Part shown: piece after piece, positions 37,037 through 48,789 of the stretch
Numbering within the stretch: position 1 is the stretch's first letter
Layout of the letters: each line of letters begins with the position of its first letter
Assembly (NCBI RefSeq): GCF_002775205.1
Contig: NC_036456.1
Coordinates: 9,761,463 to 9,825,462, forward strand
Origin: Xiphophorus maculatus
Lineage: Eukaryota > Chordata > Actinopteri > Cyprinodontiformes > Poeciliidae
Reading direction: 5' to 3'
DNA: 64,000 nucleotides
Notes under the pieces: generated by a model
Told to the model about the DNA's origin: nothing
Databases searched by the model: none
The model's input: the letters and a program-made list of their open reading frames with translations, nothing else
Program-made: the position numbers and the translations under genes

Positions 37037-37390
37037 ACAGCGCAATAAAGACGAGTGATGAAAGCTCCCAGAGTGACGTAGTAAAGGACATAGATTTTGT
37101 CTTTTTTGACGAGATGGAAAGAAAACTCTGCTGAGACATTTTTCAACTTCTCTGTGGCAATGATGATGATCTAGTTAGAGAACTGCTGTTTAAAATGATC
37201 AAAAGTGAAAACCCAATAGTTTTTACAAGCTCACACAGAGTTTCAGAAGAACCCTGGCAGGTTCTAGGAAATTAATCTTCAGAAAGATTTTCTCAGAAAG
37301 GCATGGAAGTGGATTCAACATGCTGTCTGCTGTGGAGACGATTCAGACGTTGTTCAGACTCAAGAAGCCTCTAAAAGTGGACCAGACGTG
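37037..37390 (+). pseudogene. Possible gene remnant upstream of the ESG repeat
   Basis: Short open blocks with protein-like composition: SDESSQSDVVKDIDFVFFDE (37049 onward), DIFQLLCGNDDDLVRELLF and, after a possible acceptor ttctag near 37270, KDFLRKAWKWIQHAVCCGDD leading in frame into the repeat. Stops separate the blocks. I do not recognise a family. This may be a broken gene, an unannotated spliced gene or chance. Confidence 0.25.
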
Positions 37391-37990
37391 GAGCCAGCCT
37401 CCGAGTCAGGACTGGGATCTGAGTCGGGACTGGGATCTGAGTCGGGACTGGGATCTGAGTCAGGACTGGGATCTGAGTCAGGACTGGGATCTGAGTCAGG
37501 ACTGGGATCTGAGTCAGGACCGACCTCCGAGTCAGGACCGACCTCCGAGTCAGGACCGACCTCCGAGTCAGGACTGGGATCTGAGTCAGGGCCGACCTCC
37601 GAGTCAGGACCGACCTCCGAGTCAGGACTGGGATCTGAATCAGGGCTGACCTCCGAGTCAGGGCCGACCTCCGAGTCGGGACCGGGATCTGAGTCGGGAC
37701 CAGGATCTGAGTTGGGCCCTGCTTCTGAATCGGGACAGGGATCTGAGTCAGGACTGGGATCTGAGTCAGGACTTGCCTCCGAGTCAAGACTTGCCTCAGA
37801 GTAGGGACCGGTCCCCGAGCCGGGACCTGCCTCCGAGTCAGGACCGGTCCCTGAGTCAGGACTTGCCTCCGAGTCAAGACCTGCCTCCGAGTCAAGACCT
37901 GCCTCCGAATTAGGTCTAGCCTCCGAGTCGGACTCATCCTCCGAGTCAGACTCATCCTCTGAGTTGGGACCGGCCTCCGAGTCCCTCTGA
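37390..37990 (+). repeat. 18-bp minisatellite, open on both strands
   Basis: About 30 units of the type GAGTCAGGACTGGGATCT / GAGTCAGGACCGACCTCC. On the plus strand one frame reads (SESGLG)n and (SESGPT)n for 138 codons to a stop near 37804; the minus strand is open for 194 codons. As 18 is a multiple of 3 and the unit lacks stops, long frames on several strands are expected without selection. Coding function is unproven. Confidence 0.8.
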
Positions 37991-38608
37991 GTTTATTGTA
38001 AGAAACGGTACCTTAAGTCACTGTTGTCTTTCTCCTTTAGAACCAGTCCCTCCGTTCCCCCATGAATCCCAACACTATAAAGACTTTCCTATCTTAACTC
38101 CTGTTTGATGAAAAGTATATTTTCTTCTGACCATTCTCTACAAACCCAAGACATAATGGCACGTGAAAATCTTAGTAGAACGATTATTTGTGAAACACTC
38201 TGACCAGCCTGTCTGCCACCGACAGCTATGCTACGTCCAAAGTCACTTTAATCACTTTTTGTTAATAATCTGACCCTCTGAACTTCACCTGATGCCACTT
38301 GGCTTCATGTCGCGGATTCACTTCTTAGTGAATAAGGTTTTGAACCAGTGTACCTAATGATCTGGCAGACTCATAAATGTAGTCTGTTTTTAGTGAAAGG
38401 GTTAATGTGTGGTTTGGGTCCTGCAGCCGGATACTTCTCGGAAATCCCTCTAATTGGGTTTCGGGGAATAACATGGAGAGAGACAGGAATTTTCTAACAA
38501 CTATATAACAGCTTCGTCCAGCGGCTTTCTGTGGGTGAGAGATACGGCCATCTGTCACAGCTGAGAGAGATGTTCATACTTAGACGATGTTTTATTTGTT
38601 TATAATGC

Positions 38609-39600
38609 AAGAGACCAGATGTCTGGTCTGGGCGAGAATGTCGGTCTTTATCTCGTGATGGGGTGAATGTAAAATATTAAATTTCTTTTTAAACAGTGGA
38701 CTTTGGTAGCACAACAGGGGCTGGGACTTTATATGAAGTGCACACCTACAGCTCTAGAAAAAATTAAGAGACCACTTAAAAAGATCAGTTTCTCTGATTT
38801 TACTTTTTGGTGGTTTATGTTTGAGTAAAATGAATATTATTCTTTTATTCTATAAACTGCTGACAACGTGTCTCCGAAATTCCAAACAAAAATTTCGTAT
38901 TTATTTACAGAAAATGAGAAATGGTCAAAGTAACAAAAAAGATGCAGTGCTGTCAGAGCTCAAATAATGCAAACTGAACAAGTTAATATTCATTTAGAAA
39001 CAACAACACTAATGTTTTAACTTGGGAAGAGTTCAGAAATTAACAGAAAGACTCACGAGGCACCTTTCTTTCAGCAACACGTTTGTCCAACAACTTATGA
39101 TTTTCTGCAAATAAAAATAAATATATGTAACTATAATTTGGCCATTTAGATATTTTTTAATCTGGAAATTCGGCATTTTGTCAATCCAGAGGTTAGATTA
39201 AGATCAAATTTATCATCCCTACCTTATAGGAAAATGATGTTTAAGGGGTATGGATTAAGTGAGAATGGATGTCAGCAAACAGAGTGTTTCCATATTTCAT
39301 GTTAAATTAAATCCTGAGATCTTCACAGAGCATCTTCTTTTTGTTCAAGTAGACACATTTGTTCTGTTTAAAATGCCCAAATCACTATTCCTTGCGATGG
39401 CTAGTACGCCTATGTTCCTAATTAAAATTGTAAGAATTTTATTTTTTAATTATTTCCGATTCAAAATAAGGGCTTGCATCACTTCCCTCTCAAAATCCCA
39501 GCTTAAGCATTTCGCAAAGTAAGCACCTATAGTTCCCTTTTCTGACAATTTCTTCAGAATGAGGAGACTGTGATTCCTCAAAACTGACTGTGACATGACC
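38609..39600. repeat. Third, partial copy of the chemokine-cluster flank (copy C)
   Basis: 38630-38680 (gagaatgtcggtctttatct cgtgatggggtgaatgtaaa) matches 26815-26860 (cagaatgttggtctcttttc), and 39515-39590 (ttctgacaatttcttcagaa, gactgtgattcctcaaaact) matches copies A and B. A Tc1 copy (38748-39048) splits it. Confidence 0.45.
38748..39048. mobile_element. Non-autonomous Tc1/mariner copy, ACAGCTCTAGAAAA end
   Basis: Same family as 22335-22688 and slightly longer in the middle (gatgcagtgctgtcagagct present here, missing there). A TA dinucleotide sits at the left end (ccTA|cagctctag), as expected for a Tc1/mariner target site. The right terminal repeat is lost. Confidence 0.7.
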
Positions 39601-39736
39601 TAGTTTTAACCATTTCATGATGTTACTATTTTGCTTCATGTTCTTCACCCCGTTTCAAAGTCAGTTCATCAGACTTGTTGTTTGGTGCAGAATCAAATAA
39701 ATCCCCAATATATTTCGGTGACCTCTAAGGATCACG

Positions 39737-39799
39737 GTTGTGACCTTTCGCGTGCGAAAGGTCACAACGTAGGTCCTGTGATCGTAGGTCCTGTGATCA
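39737..39799. repeat. Perfect 32-bp palindrome followed by a 15-bp tandem duplicate
   Basis: GTTGTGACCTTTCGC (39737-39751), centre GT, then GCGAAAGGTCACAAC (39754-39768) are perfect inverted arms. Two copies of GTAGGTCCTGTGATC follow (39770-39799). The arms carry AGGTCA half-sites in everted orientation. Confidence 0.8.
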
Positions 39800-41299
39800 G
39801 TATGACTTAAAGAAATGCTTCTCAGTTGAAAATGAAATTTTACAACAAACGACGAATTTCTTTGTTACTGAATTGCACAATGCACTATGAGTAACTGGGT
39901 TTTCTCTGTCTTATGATGCCTCCTTTGACCAGGTTACTGTGGTAAACACATCGTAAAACATGAGGTCTCTATCACAGGAGAACAATACGAACTGACTGAG
40001 TGCTTAGGCTGCACTAAATGCTAAATTAAGCAGCTAACAGCTTCAAGCAACTGGCCAGATGTTTTATTGCTTGATAGGTATTTCTCAAACCTTCATAAAA
40101 AGACAACCACAGACAACGTTTTAGTTTTCAATCAAGTCTTTTGCAAAAGGAGAAAGCATGGCAAACCATTTCTCCAAGGAGTTTACCATGCGTTCTGACT
40201 CTCTGCATTAGAACAAGTCATTTAATACAAAAACGGAAAGTGGAGGTAATAAATCAAGGGGTGCCTATTCTAAACAAGGCAGAAAGAGAACACAGTAACT
40301 AACTCACTATGATCCCTAGATTAGAAATCAGCTGCAGCTTCAAGGTCTGCAGAAAAAGCTAGTTTTGTCTTTCACACGGTTTAACAGAATCTTCCTCTCT
40401 GGGGTGTGAATACTAAACCTGTGAATGAAAAACAAACTAGTAAAACTACTAATGTAAGAATGATAACAATACATAATTACTCTAACACTGCTGTTTACAG
40501 TTTATTGTAGTTATGAGTTAAACTCTTCTGTGTGCCAACACTGAGCTCTGTGAAGTTACGACGTTTGGTCTCCTTTACTTCTCTTATATTCCATTTGTTA
40601 GGCGACATAATTAAGCTTACAGCAGACATTATGTTGGTGATTTTACATTATTAAACTGTTGCTAATGGCCCACTGTGTGACGGATCTAAATATTGATCCC
40701 ATTGTGGGTAAGGGTGATCTGCAGGACCAACACAAAAAGTCATTTTGTAGGAGATTTAAAACGTTGTAAAACACCAGCTACACACTGACATTACTGCACA
40801 TCTGAGGTGCAATAGCACTATAATATATTTTAAAAGTGCAAATAAAATAATAAAAAACAACAATACTAACAATATATAGAAAGATTTATAACAATTTTTG
40901 TTCTTTGCACTGATTTCTGCGTATTTTTGTACAGTTAGCTTCTTTTTGTCAATACTAGTTGTTGCTGTACACTTGGTATTTCTACACTGAAGGACAAATG
41001 TATGTCTATTCTATTCTATTCTATATACTTTAATACCTGTAAAAAGAGTATTAAAATATCTATTGGTATAGACCTTTATGCAGCAAATTAACAAATTCAG
41101 GTTTTCAGTCAGTGTTAATTACAAGTTGCATTTTCATGCTGAGCTGCAAGTGACCACACAACCCAGGACTTTAATACGCTGCATTGCAGGATTCGTCCTT
41201 TTCTTTATTCAAGCTGTAAAACCTGCTGACTGAAATGTAGGAAACATCTTTTGAATCCACAGACATAATATTTTTACTTTTATTTTCACTTTTCTTTTT

Positions 41300-41935
41300 C
41301 CCTCTCTCTGGTGTCTGTGTGCATCACATTCTTTCATGGATGACAGCATTTTCCTGGGAATCTGCTGAGGCTCCTACTGTTGGGAAGCTGGGGTTTTGGT
41401 TTCTGTGGGGCTGTTTTTCCTTTCTCTCATCTAGATGGAATCAGAAGGCTGTGTTGTCTGGAGGTCGATCTCAGGTGTTCAGTCGTCACACCTGCAACCT
41501 ATCTGTCACCAGCCAGTGTTTAAGAGAAGCCAGTCCTTCGACGCCTGAGTGTTGCCGTTCACGGTACTCTGTGCCCCTCAGTGTGTTTCCTCTCTGAGTG
41601 TTTTACTCAAGCCTCCCTTGTGATCTCCTTGCAGGCTCTCAGTGGCTGTTACCTTTTGTGCCTCCTGAGTTTTATTGCTTCACCACCAAGATTCTCCATA
41701 AAGAAACCTCTGGTTCAAAGATCCCTACAACTGGTGACAAATCTCCTCAATCACTCATTCACCTTCAGCACAACTTATTCACCTCTCATCTACTCCGTCC
41801 TCAGATCTCCGGCCGTTCCATACCCCGGGCAAAGAAGACACGTTTAAACTCTTTGTACAATAAACTTTAACTGATTTTCTCTGTATCCTGAAGTGTATTC
41901 TGCATGTGGGTCAAACGTTTAGCCTCAATCATGAC
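41300..41935 (+). mobile_element. Degraded LTR-type retroelement end (possible)
   Basis: The composition, the AATAAA near 41860 and the end gcatgtgggtcaaacg...atcatgacg resemble the 3' part of a teleost Ty3/Gypsy-type LTR. It is old and broken, with no open coding region. No paired repeat is visible in the window. The family call is tentative. Confidence 0.25.
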
Positions 41936-43493
41936 GAATGCTTCCTTTTATGAACTTTCGAAAAAAAGGAAGGAGTCTCTTAGTGCACTGATTTGGAAAA
42001 ACAGGTAGACTACCTTTGAGAGTCCTTATCTATTTTCTTCTCTGTTTATTTTCTTTATCTGTGGGTGAAAATGTTTGTCTTGGCAGGCTTCATTATTTTT
42101 CATCTTTTTTGGCTTAAGGAAAACCTTCAAGATTAGATTTAATACTAGTACATTTGATTTTTGGTATTGGCTTTTAGAACTAAAAGGGGGACAAAAATAT
42201 AGTTTTAAACTACAATTTTCCAAGATGAAGGCCCAATTACCCTTATGGTGTGTGAACGATCTGATATGGCGTCTGCCACTGGATTTAATATTGTTAATGT
42301 ATTCTCAGTAATAGCTTTAGAACGTTTGACCATCTTACTTTCAAATAATTTGGTATACATTCCCTTACTAACACAGGCAATCTGTCAATTTGATCAGAAG
42401 AAATATATATATATAAAAAACTTGGCCCTCACACTTGTTTAATGTGACCAAAATCATTCGTGCAGAAACAGAACTTGACGTCACAATAATATTGGGAAAC
42501 TGTTCTGATCAGAATATTATATAGATACTGGATATAACCCATGTGAAGTACCATCAGAAAATGTAATAAGTTTACAAATCCTAAGCGTGTCATCATGTGC
42601 CTGACTTTGAGAGTTCATCAGTTTGAGGAGTTTGTTTTCCATCTCCACCATTTATTGTTTCGAATGCCTAAAATCAACATATGAATCCCCAACACTTTTC
42701 CAGAACTCCCTTCCAACCTCAAATGCAAATATGACCATAAGTTTCTAAATCATATAGCTAGTAAATACAGCCAAGCCCATATTGTAAAGATATGTAAAAT
42801 ATATATAAATCTTGATATATGATATATAAAAATATGCTTTAACTTTAGTTGGATAATTTTGCTGTTTAAAATCTTAGAAGAAAGCAGATTTTAATTTTTG
42901 AACATTGAATAAGGACCATTTACTGTGAAGATGCTGTAAACTTCACCTTTCCGCGGTTTTTAATCTCAGTGTGACATCTAGTGGTTTGCTGTGGTATCAC
43001 AACATGCCGGTTTGACACAAGATATTAAAACATAATGTTAGTTATTTGGTTTTATTGTGTTTTAAATAATGCTGAGTGACAATACATTAAATCAAATGGA
43101 GCAAATTTTGACACGTCATTAAAATAAATGTGATATCATATTTAAATATATTTTGCTTCCAAAAAACTAATTAGTTTTCTAAAAAACACATTTTTTAATA
43201 CAGTTTCTAAACAATAATTCTCAGACTTTTTGATAGTCTCTACTAGTATTAAAGCACTTGTACCATGTTGTTTTAAGAAAGCCTCTTTTTCACAACCACT
43301 TACAAAGAATAGAAGATAAATTTGATGATTCAAAATCAGATTTTGGCATAAAAAAATGGCTCAGCGTACTCTACAGCCTATTTATTTCATATTGTCATTT
43401 GCACAACAAAACACAAACAGAAATGTTGCCATAAAAGGAAAACTATTTGCATGTCTGGGAGTGTCACTGCAACACACAGACCTGTCAGTAAAT

Positions 43494-43505
43494 GAAACTG
43501 AAACT
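43494..43505 (+). promoter_or_regulatory. ISRE of PARP14-like gene A
   Basis: GAAACTGAAACT fits the ISRE consensus GAAANNGAAACT perfectly. It lies just before the possible non-coding first exon (ending at donor 43682|gtaagt). Interferon induction of PARP14 genes is known in vertebrates; activity here is inferred. Confidence 0.65.
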
Positions 43506-43704
43506 CAAAGTTGACTCATGAGATCAGCTGTGGAAATGGTGACAGGTTTATTAAAAGTCTTGTTAGAAGTTAAAAAGTTTGATAAATATCAGCAAATAAT
43601 TTCTCTAGAATCAGGGGAGACTTAAATCCTGTGCAGGACAGCAGAGAGTCTGGGGGAGGAAGTGAAAAACCAGCAACACTCGGTAAGTTGTATTTAGAAA
43701 AAAA

Positions 43705-43862
43705 GCTAACTCTGTCATCAGTACTCATAACAGAGTTAGCCGTCAGCTAGCAGCAGGCTAACTTCATGCTAGCTCAGTGCTGGGCTACACCGTTAGCTAA
43801 AGCTAACCTGTCCAACATGCTAACTATTCCTGACATGCTAACTATTCCTGACAGAAAGCAGT
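43705..43862. repeat. GCTAAC-word cluster with inverted repeat in gene A intron 1
   Basis: Perfect 10-bp arms GCTAACTCTG (43705-43714) and CAGAGTTAGC (43731-43740), then six more GCTAAC/GTTAGC words within 120 bp, ending in two tandem 18-bp copies of ATGCTAACTATTCCTGAC. Confidence 0.7.
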
Positions 43863-44365
43863 GACACAGTTTATCTGAGACTTTTATGTTTTAAAAACAT
43901 TAGTTGTGGGAGAATAAAGGAGAGGAGATAATCAAATTTAGTGAATTGTATCACATAATCCAAAGTGAACCTGTTCTTCTTCTTCTGATTTATTTTTTGT
44001 TGTGTGCCCCGTCCATCCCACAAAAAAGTATTTGCCAAGGAAATGTCACAGTTTTAATCTACTTGAAATGTTTTCTTCCAGATCTTTTAACTACAGAAAG
44101 TCACTCTAATATTCAGCAAAAGGTGAGATTTTTTTTTTCCTAGAAATGATAAACTATGCTTCACTCCCCCCCTGATTTTGATAAATTGAAACCTTATTCC
44201 AAAGTTTATTAAACAAAATTTACCTGAAATAAATTATGCTATCGTGATATCGGTTAAAATGTCCTTTTCACTGCATAGAAATATCAGATACTTATATAGA
44301 GCTTGATTGGAGTTCACCTGATGTCAGTTCAGTTGATTGAACATAATTTGGAGACTCAGTTGAGC

Positions 44366-44520
44366 ATGGCTCTTCAAATCCCAGCCTGGAGGGCCAATGT
44401 CCTGTTTTCATCACACCTGAATACAGTCTTTAGCATCACTTTGGAGAACTTGACTGCATATTGAGGAAGTAATTCAGCCATTTGATTCATGTGTGTTTCT
44501 TGTGAATGGGAATAATATTA
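44366..44520. mobile_element. Degraded non-autonomous hAT copy
   Basis: Shares cctggagggcc, cacacctgaa, ggagaacttgactgca and the following aggaagtaattcagc with the complete copy at 55191-55412. Terminal repeats are eroded. It lies in an intron of PARP14-like gene A. Confidence 0.6.
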
Positions 44521-44917
44521 ACGTTTTGGAGTGGACCATGGTCGTCTTAATGTGAATCTGAAAAGGATTCTGTGCAGGAAGCTAAAGGTCAGGGTAATGA
44601 AAGTTTTGAAATGAATATTTTTCACCACAGATATTTCTATATCTTATTTAAAAAATAAAAAAAAGTAAAAAAACCCCAACAATTTTCCAATAGTGTAATA
44701 ATAATTGTTTTCAATCTTTTCAATTCTTTTTTGAGAGATTCCTATTTCATCTCGTCTTAGACGACTTGGATAAAGAAAAGTAATTTTGATTCTAAACCAA
44801 AATTACTGGTTTATGAATAATTTTGGACCTACCTGTTAATGAAGCAGATAATAATTTTTTGGTCTTTCGTTTTATTTCTAGAAGGACCCCTGTCACAGGG
44901 AGGATCGGTTCAGAGTG

Positions 44918-47900
44918 ATGAATGATTTCGCCAAAGGTCAGCGTCTGTCTTACCCAGGAAATACAAATATAGTCATCTTGAAAGGACCTGGCAACACAAG
45001 ACCTACTAACCCCCATGGACAAAACACAAGTGATTTAGAGAGGAGAATAAATCTTCCTCAAGATGTAATAACCTTTATTAAATCCAGTAATGCCGTTCGT
45101 AAGTACCAGACACTCTTCCAGCAGCGGTTCAGGAATCCCGTGTTCATAGAGGTCGGGTCAGACTTGGTCTTGTTTTGTAAGTGCCCTCATGACCTGGATG
45201 AGGCTCAGGCACAATTGGTGGGGGATCTGAGTGTGGAGATTGAGAAGCTCCAAGGCGCTGCCGCTGTTCCTCCAGATACAGACAGAATCAAAGAAACCCT
45301 CATGAAAGCCAAGACGGACCTAAACCGTGATGAGCTCAGGGTGGACTTCAGCTTCATCCCTGGGCAAGGTGCAACCACGGTGGCCAAAGTACGCCTGGTG
45401 GGCTACACTGAATATGTGAAGAATCTCAGAGGTGTTCTTCAGGATTACCTGTTGAATCAGGTTTTTACAACAGAAGTGCTGAACCTGCAACATCCTGAAA
45501 TGGTTGACTGCTTTGGCAAAATCCTAGAACTGATTAGCATTAAGCAAACACAAGTTACTTTGAAACAATCCCTTCTTCCCAAGCCCTGTGTAGCTATCTC
45601 TGGCCCCCGTTGCCACGTGCAGGAGGCCCATAAGGCTCTTAGGTCCGGATTAGCCAGTCTGACATTGGAAAAGTTGGTTTTAGATGGTCCGGGAGCTGTG
45701 CGTTACTTCCAGGCAGAAGGTAAAACGAGCAAAGAACTGGTTGAGAGCTCCTGTAAAGTTCTGATCCAGGAACATCAAGGTAAGCACAATGAACAGGAGT
45801 ACTATGAGTCTTCTTCTAGTTACATCTGTCTAACCATTTATATTGGATTTAATTTGCAGTATCAGCACCAAGACAATTTATTTTTTCAACCACAAGTCTT
45901 CGTCATATTACAAAAACCAGTCAGCAATCCTCTTTCCTGTTTGTGGGCCTTCAAAGAAAAAATGTTGATGATGCCCTAACAAAGATAAAGAATCTGTACC
46001 AAGACCACAGCGCCACAAAAACTTTCACCAATCAGGATCTGGCAGACCTCACAGAGGAAGACATGAAAAAGTTGATGAACCTAGTAAAGACTCAGGACTT
46101 GTATGTACAGGAGGACCCCTTAAGCCAGGGAGGCTTGACGGTGAGCGGGTTGAAAGCTGGTGTCAACCAGGTGGACCAGATGCTCCAAACACTCATTCCT
46201 CTTAAGAAAGAAATGAGAGCCAAAGAGGAGGAAAATCTGTACCCTCGCATAGCTTGGTGTATCCTGGGACAAAGCGGTACCTGGGAGAGGCTCCCCAAAA
46301 CAGGCAATTATAATCTGGAAAAGCGTAACACCACAAAAAGCATAGTGGACGCATACAGGGTTACCTGGAGTGTGAATCTACTGAAGATGGAGGCCAGAAG
46401 AGATTTAACTGGACAGACGGCCAAGTTGAAACGACTTGAGAATTTGCCAGGTAAGGGAAACAAATGCTTTTATTTGAGTGTTGGCTTCATGAAGGTTTCA
46501 GTGGATCCCATCAGAATTATTTCCAAACTTTGAAAGAGGCAACTAGAGCAATATTTGCCTTTTACTTTGCAGACTGACTCTGCTACCTCAAAGACAAAGT
46601 GAGACTGCCATGAATCATTTTGGGAATGCTAAAAAAAAATATGTCTACTGAGCTTCAGCCAAGCCATACCATATATACCACAACATACCACCTGGTTTAG
46701 AACAATATAAACATTCCCCAAATGTTGCAGCAATGGCCCAGTGTACAAAAGTCAAACATATCAAACTCTAAATACAAATATTCACTTAGATACAAAAGTT
46801 AATCTAAACAAAGAAAATACAAATCCCCCTCACCAGCAGGAACTAGTGGTGCAGTCCAATCAGCATTTAAGTCTATTGAGCCCTGCCCCCATCTTTTGTC
46901 TGGCAACTCCATGGCAGGTAAGTACGGGCAAAAGAACCAAAAAGAACTAATCTTTTGCAAACAATTTGCAGTTACCAACTTAAGAGTGAGCCCTAAATGT
47001 GTATGTAACATGATTATGGCTCCTCATGTTATCTACATGCTTGTTCGGCCTTTTAGATCACTCTCTATGTGGCTGTCATGTTGATATATGTTCTTAGAAA
47101 CAAACAAATAAAAAAACATACCCTTACAATGAAAATGCATTCTAAAAGATAGTTAACTGGGCTGGAGATCTACAGATCTTATCTTTTATTCAGTGGCATT
47201 TCTATGAAGTCACATGTGAACAGCAGAGAGGGATTGCCAGTAAGTGATGACGTGTTTTGCAAGGAAGTAATTTATTAACCAACTCTTGACTTCCTGTAAG
47301 AAGCTCAAACAATAATTTTGTTGGTTCGTCTGTCAAATACACAAACATGTAGAAATAACTTGATGAAGTTTTAAACCATATATACACATAAAAATTTTTT
47401 TTAGAAATTAACTCATAGACCGTTTTTCATTGTAGATATTTTGGCACAACGTGTACAAAGTTGAATGCAACCCTCATTGTCAACCTTTATAAGTCTTTCA
47501 TTTCAACTAAAAATGGAAATATTTGATCTCATCACTGGAGTTATGCAATTACAAGTATTGCTTTTGAAAAGAAAATGCCTCCTAAAATTACATTTTCAAA
47601 GTTTTTTTGACTTTGCTATGATAAAAAAAAGTAAGCATTAAACTATTCTATGGTACCTGAACCATAGAAATGATGTTCCAGTTAGAGGCCAAATGTTTAT
47701 TTATTTCACCAAATAGGTCAGGTGTTATAATCTAACAACTGCATTTATGAAGTTTCCAGAATATCTTTGTGTGTTTCTAACATCTTCTAATGTCAACTGT
47801 GACACTTTGCTAGACTTTACATTTCCGCTGTACTGGGACAAAATGTCTAGTACTGAATGTTTGGAAGAAGTGCTGCTGGATCCTTCATCTGCAGAGTATC

Positions 47901-48781
47901 GAACCGTCCAGCAGGCATTCAACAAAACTGCCCAAAACACCATTGTGAAGGTAGGGGAGCTCTTTTCTTTTTAGTTAGCTTTTTGTTTATGTCTCAGTGA
48001 ATGTGTACCACATCACTAACTCTTAGACAAAGGCCTCCTCATTTTATCCATTCATAACAATCACATGGTGGATACTTCTTATTAGGTCCAATAAACAGTA
48101 ATCAAACCTAAGCAATGATTTTTGAACTAATCATATAAAAAAAAATCTGTTTTATTGATCCATTATCTCTTGTTCCTTCCTGTCAGATTGAACGCTTGCA
48201 GAACGTTCACCTGCGGCGCACGTATGAAATGCAGAAGAAACACATCTCTGAAAAGAACAAAAATGAAGGTGGAGTAGTTGAAAGACTTCTGTACCACGGG
48301 ACAAGCCAGGAAAACCTCAACTCCATCAAAACCAAAGGGTTCAACAGGAGCTTTTCTGGAAGAAATGGTACTGTCTACTAACTAGTTCTTCTGCAGATGA
48401 ATTGTTTGTGGAGATGTAGGACGTGTAAAGAACTTGCAATAACGTACCTGGGTACTTTCCTCCACCATGAAAGGTAATTATTTAATTTTGTCTTTCACAG
48501 CTACTTTATATGGTCAAGGCACCTACTTTGCTGTAAATGCCAGCTACTCAGTGGGCTACTCCAAACCTGCAGCAGACGGTACTCAAACCATGTTCGTGGC
48601 CCGAGTCCTGACAGGCCTTTTCACTCTGGGCCGTAACGACATGAGGATGCCTCCGCCTCGCAACAGCCAGCAACCCGATGACCGCTACGACAGCTTGGTG
48701 GATAATATCAACAACCCCACCATGTTTGTTGTGTTCCACGATAACCAAGCCTACCCAGACTACCTCATCACCTTTCGTTAA
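44918..48781 (+). CDS. PARP14-like gene A: KH-like region, WWE and ART domain, no macrodomains
   Basis: Predicted mono-ADP-ribosyltransferase. Coding exons: 44918-45779 (exon begins at 44882), 45860-46450, 47814-47950, 48187-48367 and 48501-48781, giving 683 residues from the first ATG (G at -3). Residues 1-287 are KH-like PARP14 sequence (RKYQTLFQQRFRNPV, VGYTEYVKNL, VAISGPRCHVQEA). A WWE domain follows (AWCILGQSGTWERLP, NYNLEK). The ART domain runs from DFTFPLYWDKM to the end with the H-Y-L triad: LYHGTS (His567), GTYFAVNASYS (Tyr599), DYLITF (Leu679), as in PARP14. Two upstream exons, 44082-44122 and one ending at 43682, join in phase to the 44882 exon but offer no in-frame ATG, so they are probably 5' UTR. 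Compared with genes B and C it lacks the RRM exons, about 180 residues at the front of the large exon, and all macrodomains. Confidence 0.85.
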
Positions 48782-48789
48782 GCACATGT

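Larger units (their letters stand above)
35000..43480. other. Repeat-rich intergenic DNA, chemokines to PARP14 array
   Basis: No firmly supported gene in about 8.4 kb. It holds two minisatellites, a Tc1 copy, a third copy of the chemokine flank, a perfect palindrome and a degraded LTR-like fragment, listed separately. Frames such as + 39259-39522 and + 42075-42311 show no domain. Confidence 0.5.

Noticed and set aside
37371-37955. 194-codon minus-strand frame
   Set aside because: Produced by the 18-bp repeat lacking stops in this strand; composition only mirrors the repeat.
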